Source: an uncultured Oscillospiraceae bacterium (GTDB lineage Bacteria > Bacillota > Clostridia > Oscillospirales > Oscillospiraceae). From it: DNA of 27,895 nucleotides. The notes beneath the pieces were generated by a model that was given only the letters and a program-made list of their open reading frames with translations, was not told where the DNA came from and searched no databases. The DNA is taken from positions 1-27,895 of the forward strand of contig CAJUQN010000028.1 in assembly GCA_910588625.1 (NCBI GenBank), read 5' to 3'. Made by a program: the position numbers and the translations under genes. Shown here piece after piece: positions 5,839 through 13,951 of this stretch; positions within the stretch are counted from its first letter, which is position 1, and each line of letters begins with the position of its first letter.

Positions 5839-5921
5839 TTAACGACTGTTTACCGCCCTTAACTGTTTCCTAAACATCAAGATTAGAGGCTGTTAAACGC
5901 AGTTAAGGGCGGTAAAAGTGT
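5835..5921. repeat. 87-bp inverted-repeat element at the prophage edge
   Basis: TTTACCGCCCTTAACTG (5849-5865) and CAGTTAAGGGCGGTAAA (5900-5916) are perfect 17-nt inverted arms separated by 34 bases. The outer ACACTT (5835-5840) and AAGTGT (5916-5921) extend the symmetry with a bulge of 8-9 bases on the left. The left end abuts the truncated nuclease ORF. It could be a small insertion remnant, a recombination site or a large hairpin; no coding sequence lies inside. Confidence 0.7.
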
Positions 5922-6034
5922 GAGTGAGTTTCCATATTAAATTCTTATTTACCACTTTTAACATTGTATTTGACATTTTTACCTTTGCATATTTTGTGAC
6001 AATCTTTGAGTAGAATATATGCAAGGTGATAATC

Positions 6035-6262
6035 ATGCAAGTCAAACACTATGACGTATGGGTAAAAATTGGGCTGAATATTTTACATTATCGGAAAGAA
6101 CAGAGTTTGACTCAAGATCAACTGGCTGAAGCCTGCAATTTAAGCCGCAATCACGTACAAAGGTTTGAAAGCGGTGCCGCAGGATGCAGTGTCGATACGC
6201 TGATCGACGTCGCAAAAGTTCTTAACATTCCTTTATACAAGCTATTTGAGTTCAAGGATTAA
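6035..6262 (+). CDS. XRE-family helix-turn-helix regulator
   Basis: This 75-residue protein is a single Cro/CI-type helix-turn-helix domain. It contains LTQDQLAEACNLSRNHVQRF (about residues 29-48), with the two DNA-binding helices, then ESGAAGCSVDTLIDVAKVLN and IPLYKLFEFKD. Start ATG 6035 follows AAGGTGAT; an upstream GTG at 6026 overlaps that site and is unlikely. TTGACA at 5970-5975 lacks a clear -10 at normal distance. The gene is AT-rich compared with gyrA, points away from the phage genes and ends in a terminator shared with gyrA. It may be an accessory or phage-derived regulator; its target is unknown. Confidence 0.8.
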   Translation: MQVKHYDVWVKIGLNILHYRKEQSLTQDQLAEACNLSRNHVQRFESGAAGCSVDTLIDVAKVLNIPLYKLFEFKD

Positions 6263-6263
6263 A

Positions 6264-6292
6264 AAACGGACAGGTCAATGACCTGTCCGTTT
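6264..6292. terminator. Bidirectional terminator between the XRE gene and gyrA
   Basis: A 29-base near-perfect palindrome (AAACGGACAGGTCA, one centre base, complement) is flanked by an A-run on the left and a T-rich stretch on the right. It serves two convergent genes. Confidence 0.88.
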
Positions 6293-6295
6293 CTC

Positions 6296-8848
6296 TTATT
6301 TTTCTGTCTCAGCCGCATCTGTTTCAACAGCTTCCACAGTTGTTTCGTTTTCTGCCTCCGGGGCCTCTGTGTTGTCTCCAGGCTCCTTCTCCGCCAGAGA
6401 CATGGCAACCACCTTGTCTCCCTCTTCCTTGAACCGCATGACAATAACGCCCTGACTAGCCCGGCCCACCATACGGATCGCGTCCACGTCGGTGCGGATC
6501 AGCGTACCGGACTGGGTGACCAGCAGCAAGTCCTCACTGCCATCCACCACCTTGACGCCCACCACAGGCCCGGTTTTGTCGGTGAGGCCGTAGTTTTTGA
6601 TGCCGTAGGCGCCGCGGTCGGTGACCCGGTAGTCCTCCACCGGGGAGCGCTTGCCATAGCCGTTCTCGGTGATGGTGAGCACCGCCTTCCCCGTCTTGGC
6701 CCGGGCGGCGGCCACCACATAGTCTCCCTCCCGCAGCTTTATGCCCCGGACGCCCATGGAATTACGCCCGGTGGGACGGACCCGGTTCTCCTCAAAGACC
6801 ACCGCCATACCGTTGTGTGTGGCGATGAACAGGTTTTGATGGCCGTCCGTCTCCCTCACCTCGATAAGTTCATCGCCCTCGTCCAGCAGGATAACCCGCA
6901 GGCCATTGTTGCGCAGGTTCTTCAAAGCAGAGGCGTCCAGCCGTTTCACAGTACCGTTCCGGGTAAACATGGTCAGATAGCGGGACTCCTCGCCCTCGTG
7001 GATATCGCGGGTGTGAATCATGACCGCCACCTTTTCCCCAGACTCCACCTGGAGTACGTTGACGATATTGGTACCCCGTGCAGTGCGGCCTGCCTCCGGA
7101 ATTTCATACCCCTTCTTGCGGAACACCCGGCCCTTGTCGGTAAAGAACAGGATATAGTCATGAGTAGAGGCGGTGAACACAGTGTTCACGTAGTCCTCTT
7201 CTCGGGTAGCCATGCCCTTCTTACCCATGCCGCCCTTGCCCTGAGCGGCGTACTCGCTGGCGGAGGTGCGCTTGATATAACCGTTGGCCGTCATGGTAAA
7301 GACGGACTGCTCCTCCTCAATCAAGTCCTCAATGTCGATTTCATCCGCCACGTCCTGGATCTCGGTGACCCGGTCGTCTCCGTACTTGTCTCGGATGGCA
7401 ATGAGCTCATCCCGGAGCACACCCTTGAGCTTTTCCGCGTCGGCCAGAAGCTCGTTATAATAGGCGATCTTTTTTTCCAGCTCTTTGTACTCGTTCTCCA
7501 GCTTCTCCCGGTCCAGGCCCTGCAAACGGCGCAATTGCATTTCCAAAATGGCCTGGGTCTGGACCTCGTCCAGACCGAAGCGCTCCATCAACCGCTCCTT
7601 AGCGTCGTCGTAACTGGTGCGGATAATGCGGATGACCTCGTCGATGTTGTCCTGGGCAACAATCAGGCCCTCCAACAGGTGGGCCCGCTCCTGGGCCTTT
7701 TTCAGGTCGTATTCGGTGCGGCGGCGGATAACCTGCTCCTGGAAAGCAATGTACTCGTCCAGGATGTTTCGCAGGGACAGAATGCGGGGCTGCTTCTGGT
7801 TGTCCACCAGCGCCAACATAATTGCGGAAAAATTGGACTGCATGGCGGTCTGCTTGAACAGCTTATTCAGCACCACCTGGGGGTTGGCGTCTTTTTTCAG
7901 CTCGATGACAATGCGCATACCGTTGCGGTCGGTCTCGTCCCGCAGGTCGGAAATGCCCTCCAGACGTTTATCCTTCACCTGGTCGGCGATATTGCGGATC
8001 AGCTGGCGTTTGTTCACCTGATAGGGCAGTTCGGACACGATAATGCGGACACGGTCCTTGCCAAACTCCTCGAACTCGGTGCGGGCCCGCAGGACAATCT
8101 TGCCCCGTCCGGTGGCATAGGCGGCCCGGATGCCTGACCGGCCCATGATGATGCCGCGGGTGGGAAAGTCCGGGCCCTTGATGTGCTCCATCAGGTCGGA
8201 GAGGGTGGCGTGTTCGTTGTCCAGTACGCAGATGGTGGCGTCGATGACCTCCCGCAGGTTGTGGGGCGGGATATTGGTGGCCATGCCTACGGCGATGCCG
8301 TTGGAGCCGTTCACCAGCAGGTTGGGGAACCGGCTGGGAAGAACCTTCGGCTCCAGCCGGCTTTCATCGTAATTGGGGTCCCAATCCACAGTATCCTTGT
8401 CGATGTCCCGGAGCATCTCGTTGGAGAGCTTGGACAGGCGGGCCTCGGTATAACGGGGGGCGGCAGGGGGATCGCCGTCAACGTTGCCGAAGTTGCCGTG
8501 GCCCTCCACCAGGGGACAGCGCATGGAGAACTTCTGGGCCAGGCGGACCACGGCGTCATAAATGGAGGCGTCGCCGTGGGGGTGGTAGTGGCCCATCACG
8601 TCGCCCACGCAGGTGGCGGACTTCTTGAAGGGCTTGTCGGAGCTCAACCCGCTCTCATACATGGAGTACAGGATCCGGCGATGGACGGGCTTCAGACCGT
8701 CCCGCACGTCGGGCAGGGCGCGGCCTACGATGACGCTCATGGCGTAATCCTTGTAGCTCTCAGTCATCTCCTTGACCAGCTCAGACTGGGTGATGACTTG
8801 ATTGGGGAAGGCGATATCCTCCGGCTTATAGCTTCTATTGTGACCCAT
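6296..8848 (-). CDS. gyrA: DNA gyrase subunit A
   Basis: The 850-residue subunit breaks and rejoins DNA and, with GyrB, introduces negative supercoils. The winged-helix part has GDVMGHYHPHGDASIYDAV at residues 82-100, and the catalytic tyrosine is Y133 in PRYTEARLSK. A coiled-coil gate region follows (QAILEMQLRRLQGLDREKLE). The C-terminal DNA-wrapping beta-pinwheel begins after about residue 500 with a degenerate GyrA box (AAQGKGGMGKKG), and the tail is acidic. The residue equivalent to E. coli Ser83 is Ala94, with Ser95 next; the Asp87 equivalent is retained as D98. Start ATG 8848 has GAGGAGGTGACG upstream. It follows gyrB by 14 bases, so the two are cotranscribed. Confidence 0.97.
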   Translation of the reverse strand: MGHNRSYKPEDIAFPNQVITQSELVKEMTESYKDYAMSVIVGRALPDVRDGLKPVHRRILYSMYESGLSSDKPFKKSATCVGDVMGHYHPHGDASIYDAVVRLAQKFSMRCPLVEGHGNFGNVDGDPPAAPRYTEARLSKLSNEMLRDIDKDTVDWDPNYDESRLEPKVLPSRFPNLLVNGSNGIAVGMATNIPPHNLREVIDATICVLDNEHATLSDLMEHIKGPDFPTRGIIMGRSGIRAAYATGRGKIVLRARTEFEEFGKDRVRIIVSELPYQVNKRQLIRNIADQVKDKRLEGISDLRDETDRNGMRIVIELKKDANPQVVLNKLFKQTAMQSNFSAIMLALVDNQKQPRILSLRNILDEYIAFQEQVIRRRTEYDLKKAQERAHLLEGLIVAQDNIDEVIRIIRTSYDDAKERLMERFGLDEVQTQAILEMQLRRLQGLDREKLENEYKELEKKIAYYNELLADAEKLKGVLRDELIAIRDKYGDDRVTEIQDVADEIDIEDLIEEEQSVFTMTANGYIKRTSASEYAAQGKGGMGKKGMATREEDYVNTVFTASTHDYILFFTDKGRVFRKKGYEIPEAGRTARGTNIVNVLQVESGEKVAVMIHTRDIHEGEESRYLTMFTRNGTVKRLDASALKNLRNNGLRVILLDEGDELIEVRETDGHQNLFIATHNGMAVVFEENRVRPTGRNSMGVRGIKLREGDYVVAAARAKTGKAVLTITENGYGKRSPVEDYRVTDRGAYGIKNYGLTDKTGPVVGVKVVDGSEDLLLVTQSGTLIRTDVDAIRMVGRASQGVIVMRFKEEGDKVVAMSLAEKEPGDNTEAPEAENETTVEAVETDAAETEK

Positions 8849-8862
8849 TTTGCGTCACCTCC

Positions 8863-10821
8863 TCAATAATCCACGTTCAGGGCGTACTTGGCGTTTTCCT
8901 CAATCCATTCCTTCCGGGGCTCCACCTTTTCGCCCATGAGGATGGTAAAGATCCGGTCCGCCGCCACCGCGTCCTCCAGGGTGATCCGGCGCAGGGTGCG
9001 GCGCTCCGGGTCCATGGTAGTCTCCCACAGCTCCTCGGGGTCCATTTCGCCCAGGCCCTTGAAGCGGTTGATGTCCACCTTGGCGTTGGGGTTGTCCCCG
9101 CGCATCTCGGCAGAAATCTTGTCCCGCTCCGGGACGGTGTAGGCCACGCGGGTGGTCTTGCCCCGGGTGATCTTATACAGCGGCGGAACGGCGGAGTAGA
9201 CATAGCCCTTCTCGATCAGGGGCCGCATATAGCGGAAGAAGAAGGTCAAAAGCAGGGTGCGGATATGGGCGCCGTCCACATCGGCATCGGACATGATAAT
9301 GATTTTGTGATAGCGTAGTTTTTCCAGGTTGAACTCTTCTCCAATTCCCGCGCCCAGGCCCAGCACTAGGGGATAGAGCTTGTCGTTGCCATAGATTTTG
9401 TCGGCCCTGGCTTTTTCCACGTTGAGCATCTTGCCCCACATGGCAAGGATGGCTTGGAACCGGCTGTCCCGGCCGTCGATGGCCGAGCCTGCGGCGGAAT
9501 CGCCCTCGACGATATACAGCTCGCATAGGGCCGGGTCCCGCTCATTGCAGTCCTGGAGCTTGTCCGGCATCTGGCCGGACTCCAAAGCCGTCTTGCGGCG
9601 CACCGACTCCCTGGCCTTCCGGGCGGCCTCTCTGGCCCGGCTGGCCATAACTGCTTTGTCCAAAATGGCCTTGCCAACAGCTGGATTCTCCTCCAGGAAT
9701 TGCTCCAGCTTGTCCGACACTACGTTATTGACTAGGGTGCGCATTTCGCTATTGCCCAGCTTGGCCTTAGTCTGGCCCTCAAACTGGGCCTCGGTCAGCT
9801 TGACAGAGATGACGCAGGTCAAACCCTCCCGGCAGTCCTCGCCAGAAACCTTTTCCTCGTCTTTTAAGATCTTGGCCTTTTTGCCGTAGGCATTGAGCAC
9901 GGTGGTCAGGGCGCGCTTCAAGCCCTCCTCGTGCATACCGCCCTCTGGGGTGTGGACGTTGTTGGCAAAGGATACGATGATCTCATTATAGCTGTCCTCG
10001 CAGTACTGCATGGCAATTTCCGCCATAGAGTCGTCCTTGGAGCCAGCCATATAGATGACTTGCTCGTGGAGCGGGGTCTTGTTCTGGTTGATGAAGGTGA
10101 CGAACTCCCGGATGCCGCCCTCATAGTGCATGGACTCCTCCTGCTCCTGTCCGGGTCGGCGGTCAGCCATCAAAATGCGCACGCCAGCGTTCAAAAACGC
10201 CTGCTCCCGCATACGGCGGTGGAGGGTCTCGTAGTCGTATATCGTATCCTCGAACATCTCGGGATCCGGTTTGAAAACCACCTCAGTGCCTGTCTTGTCA
10301 GTGGTCCCGATGACGGTCATTTCCTGGGTCATATTTCCCCGGGAGAACTTGACCTCATAGATCTGCCCGTTCTTGTGGACCCGCACCTCCATCCACTCGG
10401 ACAGGGCGTTGACCACGCTGCCGCCCACGCCGTGGAGGCCGCCGGAAACCTTATACCCGCCGCCGCCGAACTTGCCGCCGGCGTGGAGGACGGTATAGAC
10501 CACCTCCAGAGCGGGCCGTCCGGTCTGAGCTTGAATGTCCACGGGGACGCCGCGGCCATTGTCGGTGACGCGGATGACATCGCCGTCCATAATCTCCACG
10601 GTGATGTAGTCACAGTACCCTGCCAAGGCCTCGTCGATGGCGTTGTCTACGATTTCATATACCAGGTGGTGCAGGCCGGAGCTGGATGTGGACCCGATAT
10701 ACATACCAGGGCGCTTTCGGACGGCCTCAAGGCCCTCCAGTACCTGGATCTCGGATGCTCCATACTCATGCTCCACCTGGGTGGTGTTCAGTTCATTTAA
10801 TTCATTACGTTCTTCTGACAT
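8863..10821 (-). CDS. gyrB: DNA gyrase subunit B
   Basis: The 652-residue ATPase subunit of gyrase. The GHKL ATP site shows EIVDNAIDEA (catalytic E56), VTDNGRGVPVD and GGLHGVGGSVVNALSE. The TOPRIM metal site is ELYIVEGDSAAGSA (E439, D441) with the IIMSDADVDGAHIRTLLLTF acidic cluster; the C-terminus ends WIEENAKYALNVDY. Length fits the short Gram-positive form. Positions that differ from the common sequence: A444 where Gly is usual in EGDSAGG, and A460-M461-W462 in place of P-L-K/R, so the E. coli Lys447 equivalent is Trp. Start ATG 10821 follows GGAGGAACATC. Confidence 0.97.
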   Translation of the reverse strand: MSEERNELNELNTTQVEHEYGASEIQVLEGLEAVRKRPGMYIGSTSSSGLHHLVYEIVDNAIDEALAGYCDYITVEIMDGDVIRVTDNGRGVPVDIQAQTGRPALEVVYTVLHAGGKFGGGGYKVSGGLHGVGGSVVNALSEWMEVRVHKNGQIYEVKFSRGNMTQEMTVIGTTDKTGTEVVFKPDPEMFEDTIYDYETLHRRMREQAFLNAGVRILMADRRPGQEQEESMHYEGGIREFVTFINQNKTPLHEQVIYMAGSKDDSMAEIAMQYCEDSYNEIIVSFANNVHTPEGGMHEEGLKRALTTVLNAYGKKAKILKDEEKVSGEDCREGLTCVISVKLTEAQFEGQTKAKLGNSEMRTLVNNVVSDKLEQFLEENPAVGKAILDKAVMASRAREAARKARESVRRKTALESGQMPDKLQDCNERDPALCELYIVEGDSAAGSAIDGRDSRFQAILAMWGKMLNVEKARADKIYGNDKLYPLVLGLGAGIGEEFNLEKLRYHKIIIMSDADVDGAHIRTLLLTFFFRYMRPLIEKGYVYSAVPPLYKITRGKTTRVAYTVPERDKISAEMRGDNPNAKVDINRFKGLGEMDPEELWETTMDPERRTLRRITLEDAVAADRIFTILMGEKVEPRKEWIEENAKYALNVDY

Positions 10822-10841
10822 GATGTTCCTCCGCTAAGTTC

Positions 10842-10958
10842 TTAATTAGTCCAGCTCATAGTCGACGTTCTCGCCGTGGATCTACCGCCCTTCTTGCCCA
10901 ACACCTCAGTAGTCCGTGTACGGCGGCGGTTCTTCCACAGGTATTCGATGGATTTCAT
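10842..10958 (-). CDS. Tiny basic ORF between remB and gyrB (38 aa)
   Basis: ATG 10958 follows a full AGGAGG ribosome binding site by six bases and opens a 38-codon frame, MKSIEYLWKNRRRTRTTEVL and a Gly/Arg/Ser/Thr-rich tail. Another frame over the same DNA reads IHGENVDYELD to a stop, which looks more like natural protein, so the gene may be frameshifted or decayed. Placement between remB and gyrB in the same direction suggests transcription with them. No function is assigned. Confidence 0.4.
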   Translation of the reverse strand: MKSIEYLWKNRRRTRTTEVLGKKGGRSTARTSTMSWTN

Positions 10959-10974
10959 GTGATATCCTCCTGTT

Positions 10975-11238
10975 TTATTCAAAGCTGTTTCGCGACCCAC
11001 GGGCAGACAGGGCCGCTGGGGAAAGTGGGGTCAGATAGATTCTTGGGATTCCCTCCCGGTCGTTGGCCAGGACGAAGGAGCGGGGCAGATCATCGCCTAC
11101 AGCGTCCACTCTGCCCTCCTGTTCCTCCCGCTCCAGAAAGCGGCGGGTGCGGAAGGACCAGGTGGTGTTGTCCAGGTCGAATATGCCGATCACGTCTTGG
11201 CTGCGCACCATGACGTTTTGGCCTAAGTGAAGGTACAC
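10975..11238 (-). CDS. remB: RemB-type regulator (DUF370, YaaB family)
   Basis: From GTG 11238 the product has 87 residues beginning MYLHLGQNVMVRSQDVIGIF and continuing DLDNTTWS. This matches the DUF370 fold of RemA/RemB; in Bacillus RemB (YaaB) is encoded between recF and gyrB, as here. RemA is a DNA-binding regulator of matrix genes; the role of RemB is less clear. I chose GTG 11238 because AAGGAGG lies at normal distance and homologues start with M-Y-x-H-L-G; another GTG at 11244 is too close to that site. The mid-region (TRRFLEREEQEGRVDAV) is charged and the C-terminus contains YLTPLSPAALSAR. Confidence 0.85.
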   Translation of the reverse strand: MYLHLGQNVMVRSQDVIGIFDLDNTTWSFRTRRFLEREEQEGRVDAVGDDLPRSFVLANDREGIPRIYLTPLSPAALSARGSRNSFE

Positions 11239-11277
11239 CTCCACACCTCCTTAATCTGGCAAGGCCCTGCGGGGGGT

Positions 11278-11356
11278 GTTGCTTTCTGCTTGTGCAGAAA
11301 GTAACCAAAGACACACTTAGGGGGAGTACCCCCTAAGAACCCCCCTTTACGGGAGA
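11278..11356 (+). repeat. Interspersed hairpin repeat, copy A
   Basis: It begins GTTGCTTTCTGCTTGTGCAG, a hairpin with the following AGAAAG, then reads TAACCAAAGACACACTTAGG, then TACCCCCTAAGAAC, and ends TTTACGGGAGA. Its start, middle and end match copy B at 14307-14435 in the opposite orientation; a 50-base insert is the main difference. It lies between the recF stop and remB, antisense to their transcription. The rest of the 11245-11514 gap has no gene that I can support. Confidence 0.75.
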
Positions 11357-11514
11357 GCCCTATACGCGGCGTGGGTTGTTTATTCCGGCGCGTGGTGCTT
11401 TCGACGCAGGTGCTTCCAGTTGTGCTGCCGCCGGTGTTTGGTCATTGGGGCGTTCGATTGTCTGTTTTTCTGCGCCTCAGTGGGCGGACCGATCGGCGGG
11501 TTGTGCGTTTTATA

Positions 11515-12618
11515 TCAAAGCAGCGTTCCGTCTTTGATGCGAAACGCCTTGCCGTCTTTTAGTCTGGCAAGCTTCTCCTCTTCACAGCAGGTGATAAATA
11601 CCTGGCCGGAGGTAATGCGATTCAAAACAAACTCCTGCCGCCGGGCGTCCAGTTCACTGAGTACGTCGTCCAGCAAAAGGACAGGCCACTCCTCCGTCTC
11701 CTGACGGAAGATGTCCCGCGCCGCCAGCTTCAGCGCCAATGCTGCCGTTCGGGTCTGGCCCTGAGAAGCGTAGGCCTTGGCGGAGCTTCCGTTGATGTCC
11801 ACTGCGATTTCATCCTTGTGTGGACCGGATAGGCAGCTTTTGGATTCAATTTCCGCCCTTCGATGGCTCTCCTGATGGGCCATCAGCTGTGGAAAAAGAA
11901 TCTTTGGACCAGCCTCTGGGTCGGTGACGGTAGACACCGTCTCATATCGCAGCTCCAGCTTTTCTCTTCCCCCAGAGCAGTCCATATGGATGGCGGGGGC
12001 CGTCTCCACCAGGCGCCTAATAAAGTGGGCCCGGTAATGGATGATGATTGCCCCGCACTGGGCCATCCGCAAAGAAAAGTCATCCAGCGTATCCAGCAGA
12101 TCGGGACGCTCACCGCTGTCCTTTAGAATGCGGGTCTTGTGCTGGTGCAGGCGCTTATATTCCGCTAGGGCCTGGGTGTAGCGGGGCCGGAGCTGGCAGA
12201 TGCAGCTGTCCAAAAACCGCCGCCTAGCTTCTGCCCCCTCTCGAATGAGGTACAGATCCTCTGGACAAAACAGTACAGTGTTCAATAAACCGGACAGCTC
12301 CCCCGCCGTTTTCAGCTTCACCCCGTTGGAGCGAAGCTGGCGGCGCATACCCCGGTTCAGGTCCGCTTCTAAAATAAAGGTCCTACCTCGGTTGGACACC
12401 TTTCCTTTGAGAAAAGCATGGTCGTCTCCGTGCCGGATCAGCTCCCGGTCGTACCGGGCCCGGTGAGAGGAGGCTGAGGACAGGTAAGCGATGGACTCCA
12501 GCAGATTAGTTTTGCCTTGGGCGTTTTCCCCAACGATGACATTTACACGGGGGTCAAAGTCCGCCTCAAGGTGAACATAGCTCCGAAAGGAGTTCAGGGT
12601 AATCTGGTCAATGGTCAT
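11515..12618 (-). CDS. recF: DNA replication and repair protein RecF
   Basis: The 367-residue SMC-like ATPase helps load RecA at single-strand gaps and stalled forks together with RecO and RecR. Motifs: Walker A GENAQGKTN (30-38), RecF signature region YASQGQTRTAALALKLAARD, and Walker B/D-loop VLLLDDVLSELDARRQEFVL near the C-terminus. The N-terminal ITLNSFRSYVHLEADF strand set is typical. Length fits the family (about 360-370). Its ATG overlaps the yaaA stop by four bases (ATGA), showing translational coupling within the dnaN-yaaA-recF operon. Confidence 0.96.
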   Translation of the reverse strand: MTIDQITLNSFRSYVHLEADFDPRVNVIVGENAQGKTNLLESIAYLSSASSHRARYDRELIRHGDDHAFLKGKVSNRGRTFILEADLNRGMRRQLRSNGVKLKTAGELSGLLNTVLFCPEDLYLIREGAEARRRFLDSCICQLRPRYTQALAEYKRLHQHKTRILKDSGERPDLLDTLDDFSLRMAQCGAIIIHYRAHFIRRLVETAPAIHMDCSGGREKLELRYETVSTVTDPEAGPKILFPQLMAHQESHRRAEIESKSCLSGPHKDEIAVDINGSSAKAYASQGQTRTAALALKLAARDIFRQETEEWPVLLLDDVLSELDARRQEFVLNRITSGQVFITCCEEEKLARLKDGKAFRIKDGTLL

Positions 12619-12827
12619 TCGACAATCAGGACTTGACTGTCCAACTCAACACGGTCGCCAGTGCGGAGCTTTTTTCCTCGCATGGTGCAGATTTCGCCGT
12701 TTACCTTAACCTCGCCGTTCTGGATGGCTATCTTGGCCTCGCCACCAGTTTCCACTGTACCTGCGAATTTTAGCAGAGCCTCTAATTTGATAAACTCCGT
12801 GTTAATTTTAACGTGTTCTTCACTCAT
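12615..12827 (-). CDS. yaaA: S4-domain RNA-binding protein YaaA/RlbA
   Basis: From ATG 12827 the product has 70 residues, beginning MSEEHVKINTEFIKLEALLK. The S4 RNA-binding fold is evident in FIKLEALLKFAGTVETGGEA followed by IQNGEVKVNGEICTMRGKKL and DRVELD. Such small S4 proteins are conserved between dnaN and recF in Firmicutes and are linked to ribosome assembly in Bacillus. The ribosome binding site (GGAGTGAT) lies in the last codons of dnaN and the stop overlaps recF by four bases. An in-frame GTG at 12836 is unlikely since it falls inside the binding site. Confidence 0.92.
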   Translation of the reverse strand: MSEEHVKINTEFIKLEALLKFAGTVETGGEAKIAIQNGEVKVNGEICTMRGKKLRTGDRVELDSQVLIVE

Positions 12828-12832
12828 TGAAA

Positions 12833-13951
12833 TCACTCCGATGCCCGCAAACGGACGGGCAATACCATATAAAGGAAGTTGTTCTTCTCCCCTTCCTTGG
12901 GAATGACCAGACAGGGAGAGGTGGCGGTATTTAACTCCAGCCGCACCTGGTCGGCGGGGGCGGCTTTTACCGCGTCCATTAGGAAGCGGTTGTTGAAGCC
13001 GATTTCCAGCCCTTTTCCGTCACCGGAGATGGGACAGCGGTCAAAGGCGGAGCCCATGGCGGTTTTGGAGGAGATGGATAGGGAACCGTCTTCAAATTTA
13101 CAGCGCAAGGGGCTTTTTAGCTTGTCGTTGATGATGAGGGAAGCCCGGTCAATGGAGCGTTGGAGATCAGAGGTGTTGGCTTCCAAAATAATGGCGTTGT
13201 TCTGGGGAATGGTCTGGCGGTAATTGAGGAACTCGCCTTCCAGCCGCCGGGCCACCAGCAGGGTACCGCCGATTTCAAAGGTGACATGGCGGTCACCCTG
13301 GATGACGGTTACGGGTTCGTCAGAGTCAATGCAAATTTTTTCCACTTCTTTCAGTGCCGCGCCGGGAACGACGAAGGACAGTTTTTCCGCGCCATCCTGA
13401 CTGAGCAGCTTTTCTCGGCGAAGGGCCAGGCGGTAGCCATCGACGGCTACGACGGTCAACTCCTGATCGTCGATTTCAAATAGAGCTCCAGTGTGGATGG
13501 GACGGCTCTCATTGTCACTGACAGCAAACGTGGTTTGACTAATCATGGAGCGCAGGTTGCTTTGGGTGATGGAAAGGCTGTTTCCATCGTCAACGGAGGG
13601 AAGTTCAGGAAAATCCTCGTCACTACTGCCCATGATATCGTAGGAGGTGGGACCGCCTTGGATGTGAACAGAATAGTTTTCGGTGCTGATGGAGACCATG
13701 TCGTCGGGCATACGGCGGAGTATTTCGCCGAATAGTCGAGCAGACAGGACAATAGCGCCTTCTTCGGTAACGTCTGCGGATACCTTGGTAGTAATTCCGG
13801 TTTCCAGGTTATAGCCGCTAAGACTTAGGTTGTCTTGATCTGCTTCGATAAGGATACCTTCTAGGGCTTGAATTGAGCTTTTCGTTGCAACAACTCGCCC
13901 GGCGGTAGTAACGGCGGATTGAAGGACTACTTTTTCACAGGAAAATTTCAT
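12833..13951 (-). CDS. dnaN: DNA polymerase III beta sliding clamp
   Basis: The 372-residue protein forms the ring clamp that tethers the replicative polymerase to DNA. Three clamp domains are seen in order: N-terminal MKFSCEKVVLQSAVTTAGRV, the middle region with FAVSDNESRPIHTGALFEID and AVDGYRLALRRE, and the C-terminal domain ending NFLYMVLPVRLRASE, which contains the conserved peptide-binding M-V-L-P-V-R-L. Length is normal. It is the first gene of the dnaN-yaaA-recF operon and lies beyond the dnaA-dnaN gap, the classical origin neighbourhood. Confidence 0.97.
   Translation of the reverse strand: MKFSCEKVVLQSAVTTAGRVVATKSSIQALEGILIEADQDNLSLSGYNLETGITTKVSADVTEEGAIVLSARLFGEILRRMPDDMVSISTENYSVHIQGGPTSYDIMGSSDEDFPELPSVDDGNSLSITQSNLRSMISQTTFAVSDNESRPIHTGALFEIDDQELTVVAVDGYRLALRREKLLSQDGAEKLSFVVPGAALKEVEKICIDSDEPVTVIQGDRHVTFEIGGTLLVARRLEGEFLNYRQTIPQNNAIILEANTSDLQRSIDRASLIINDKLKSPLRCKFEDGSLSISSKTAMGSAFDRCPISGDGKGLEIGFNNRFLMDAVKAAPADQVRLELNTATSPCLVIPKEGEKNNFLYMVLPVRLRASE

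Noticed and set aside
5980..6016. A promoter for the XRE gene from TTGACA (5970) to TAGAAT (6011)
   Set aside because: The spacing is about 35 bases, far from 17; no alternative pairing is convincing.
1264..6034. Direct attachment-site repeats flanking the prophage remnant
   Set aside because: Only short matches such as CATCAAG are shared by the two edges (about 1310 and 5875), within chance expectation; no tRNA or integrase is adjacent.
6278..8137. A 619-codon plus-strand ORF opposite gyrA
   Set aside because: It is a GC-driven shadow of gyrA: no ribosome binding site, composition rich in His/Leu/Val/Gly, no domain, and gyrA itself is complete.
11371..11562. A 63-codon plus-strand ORF in the recF-remB gap
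   Set aside because: It overlaps the recF end on the other strand, lacks a ribosome binding site and has no familiar sequence.
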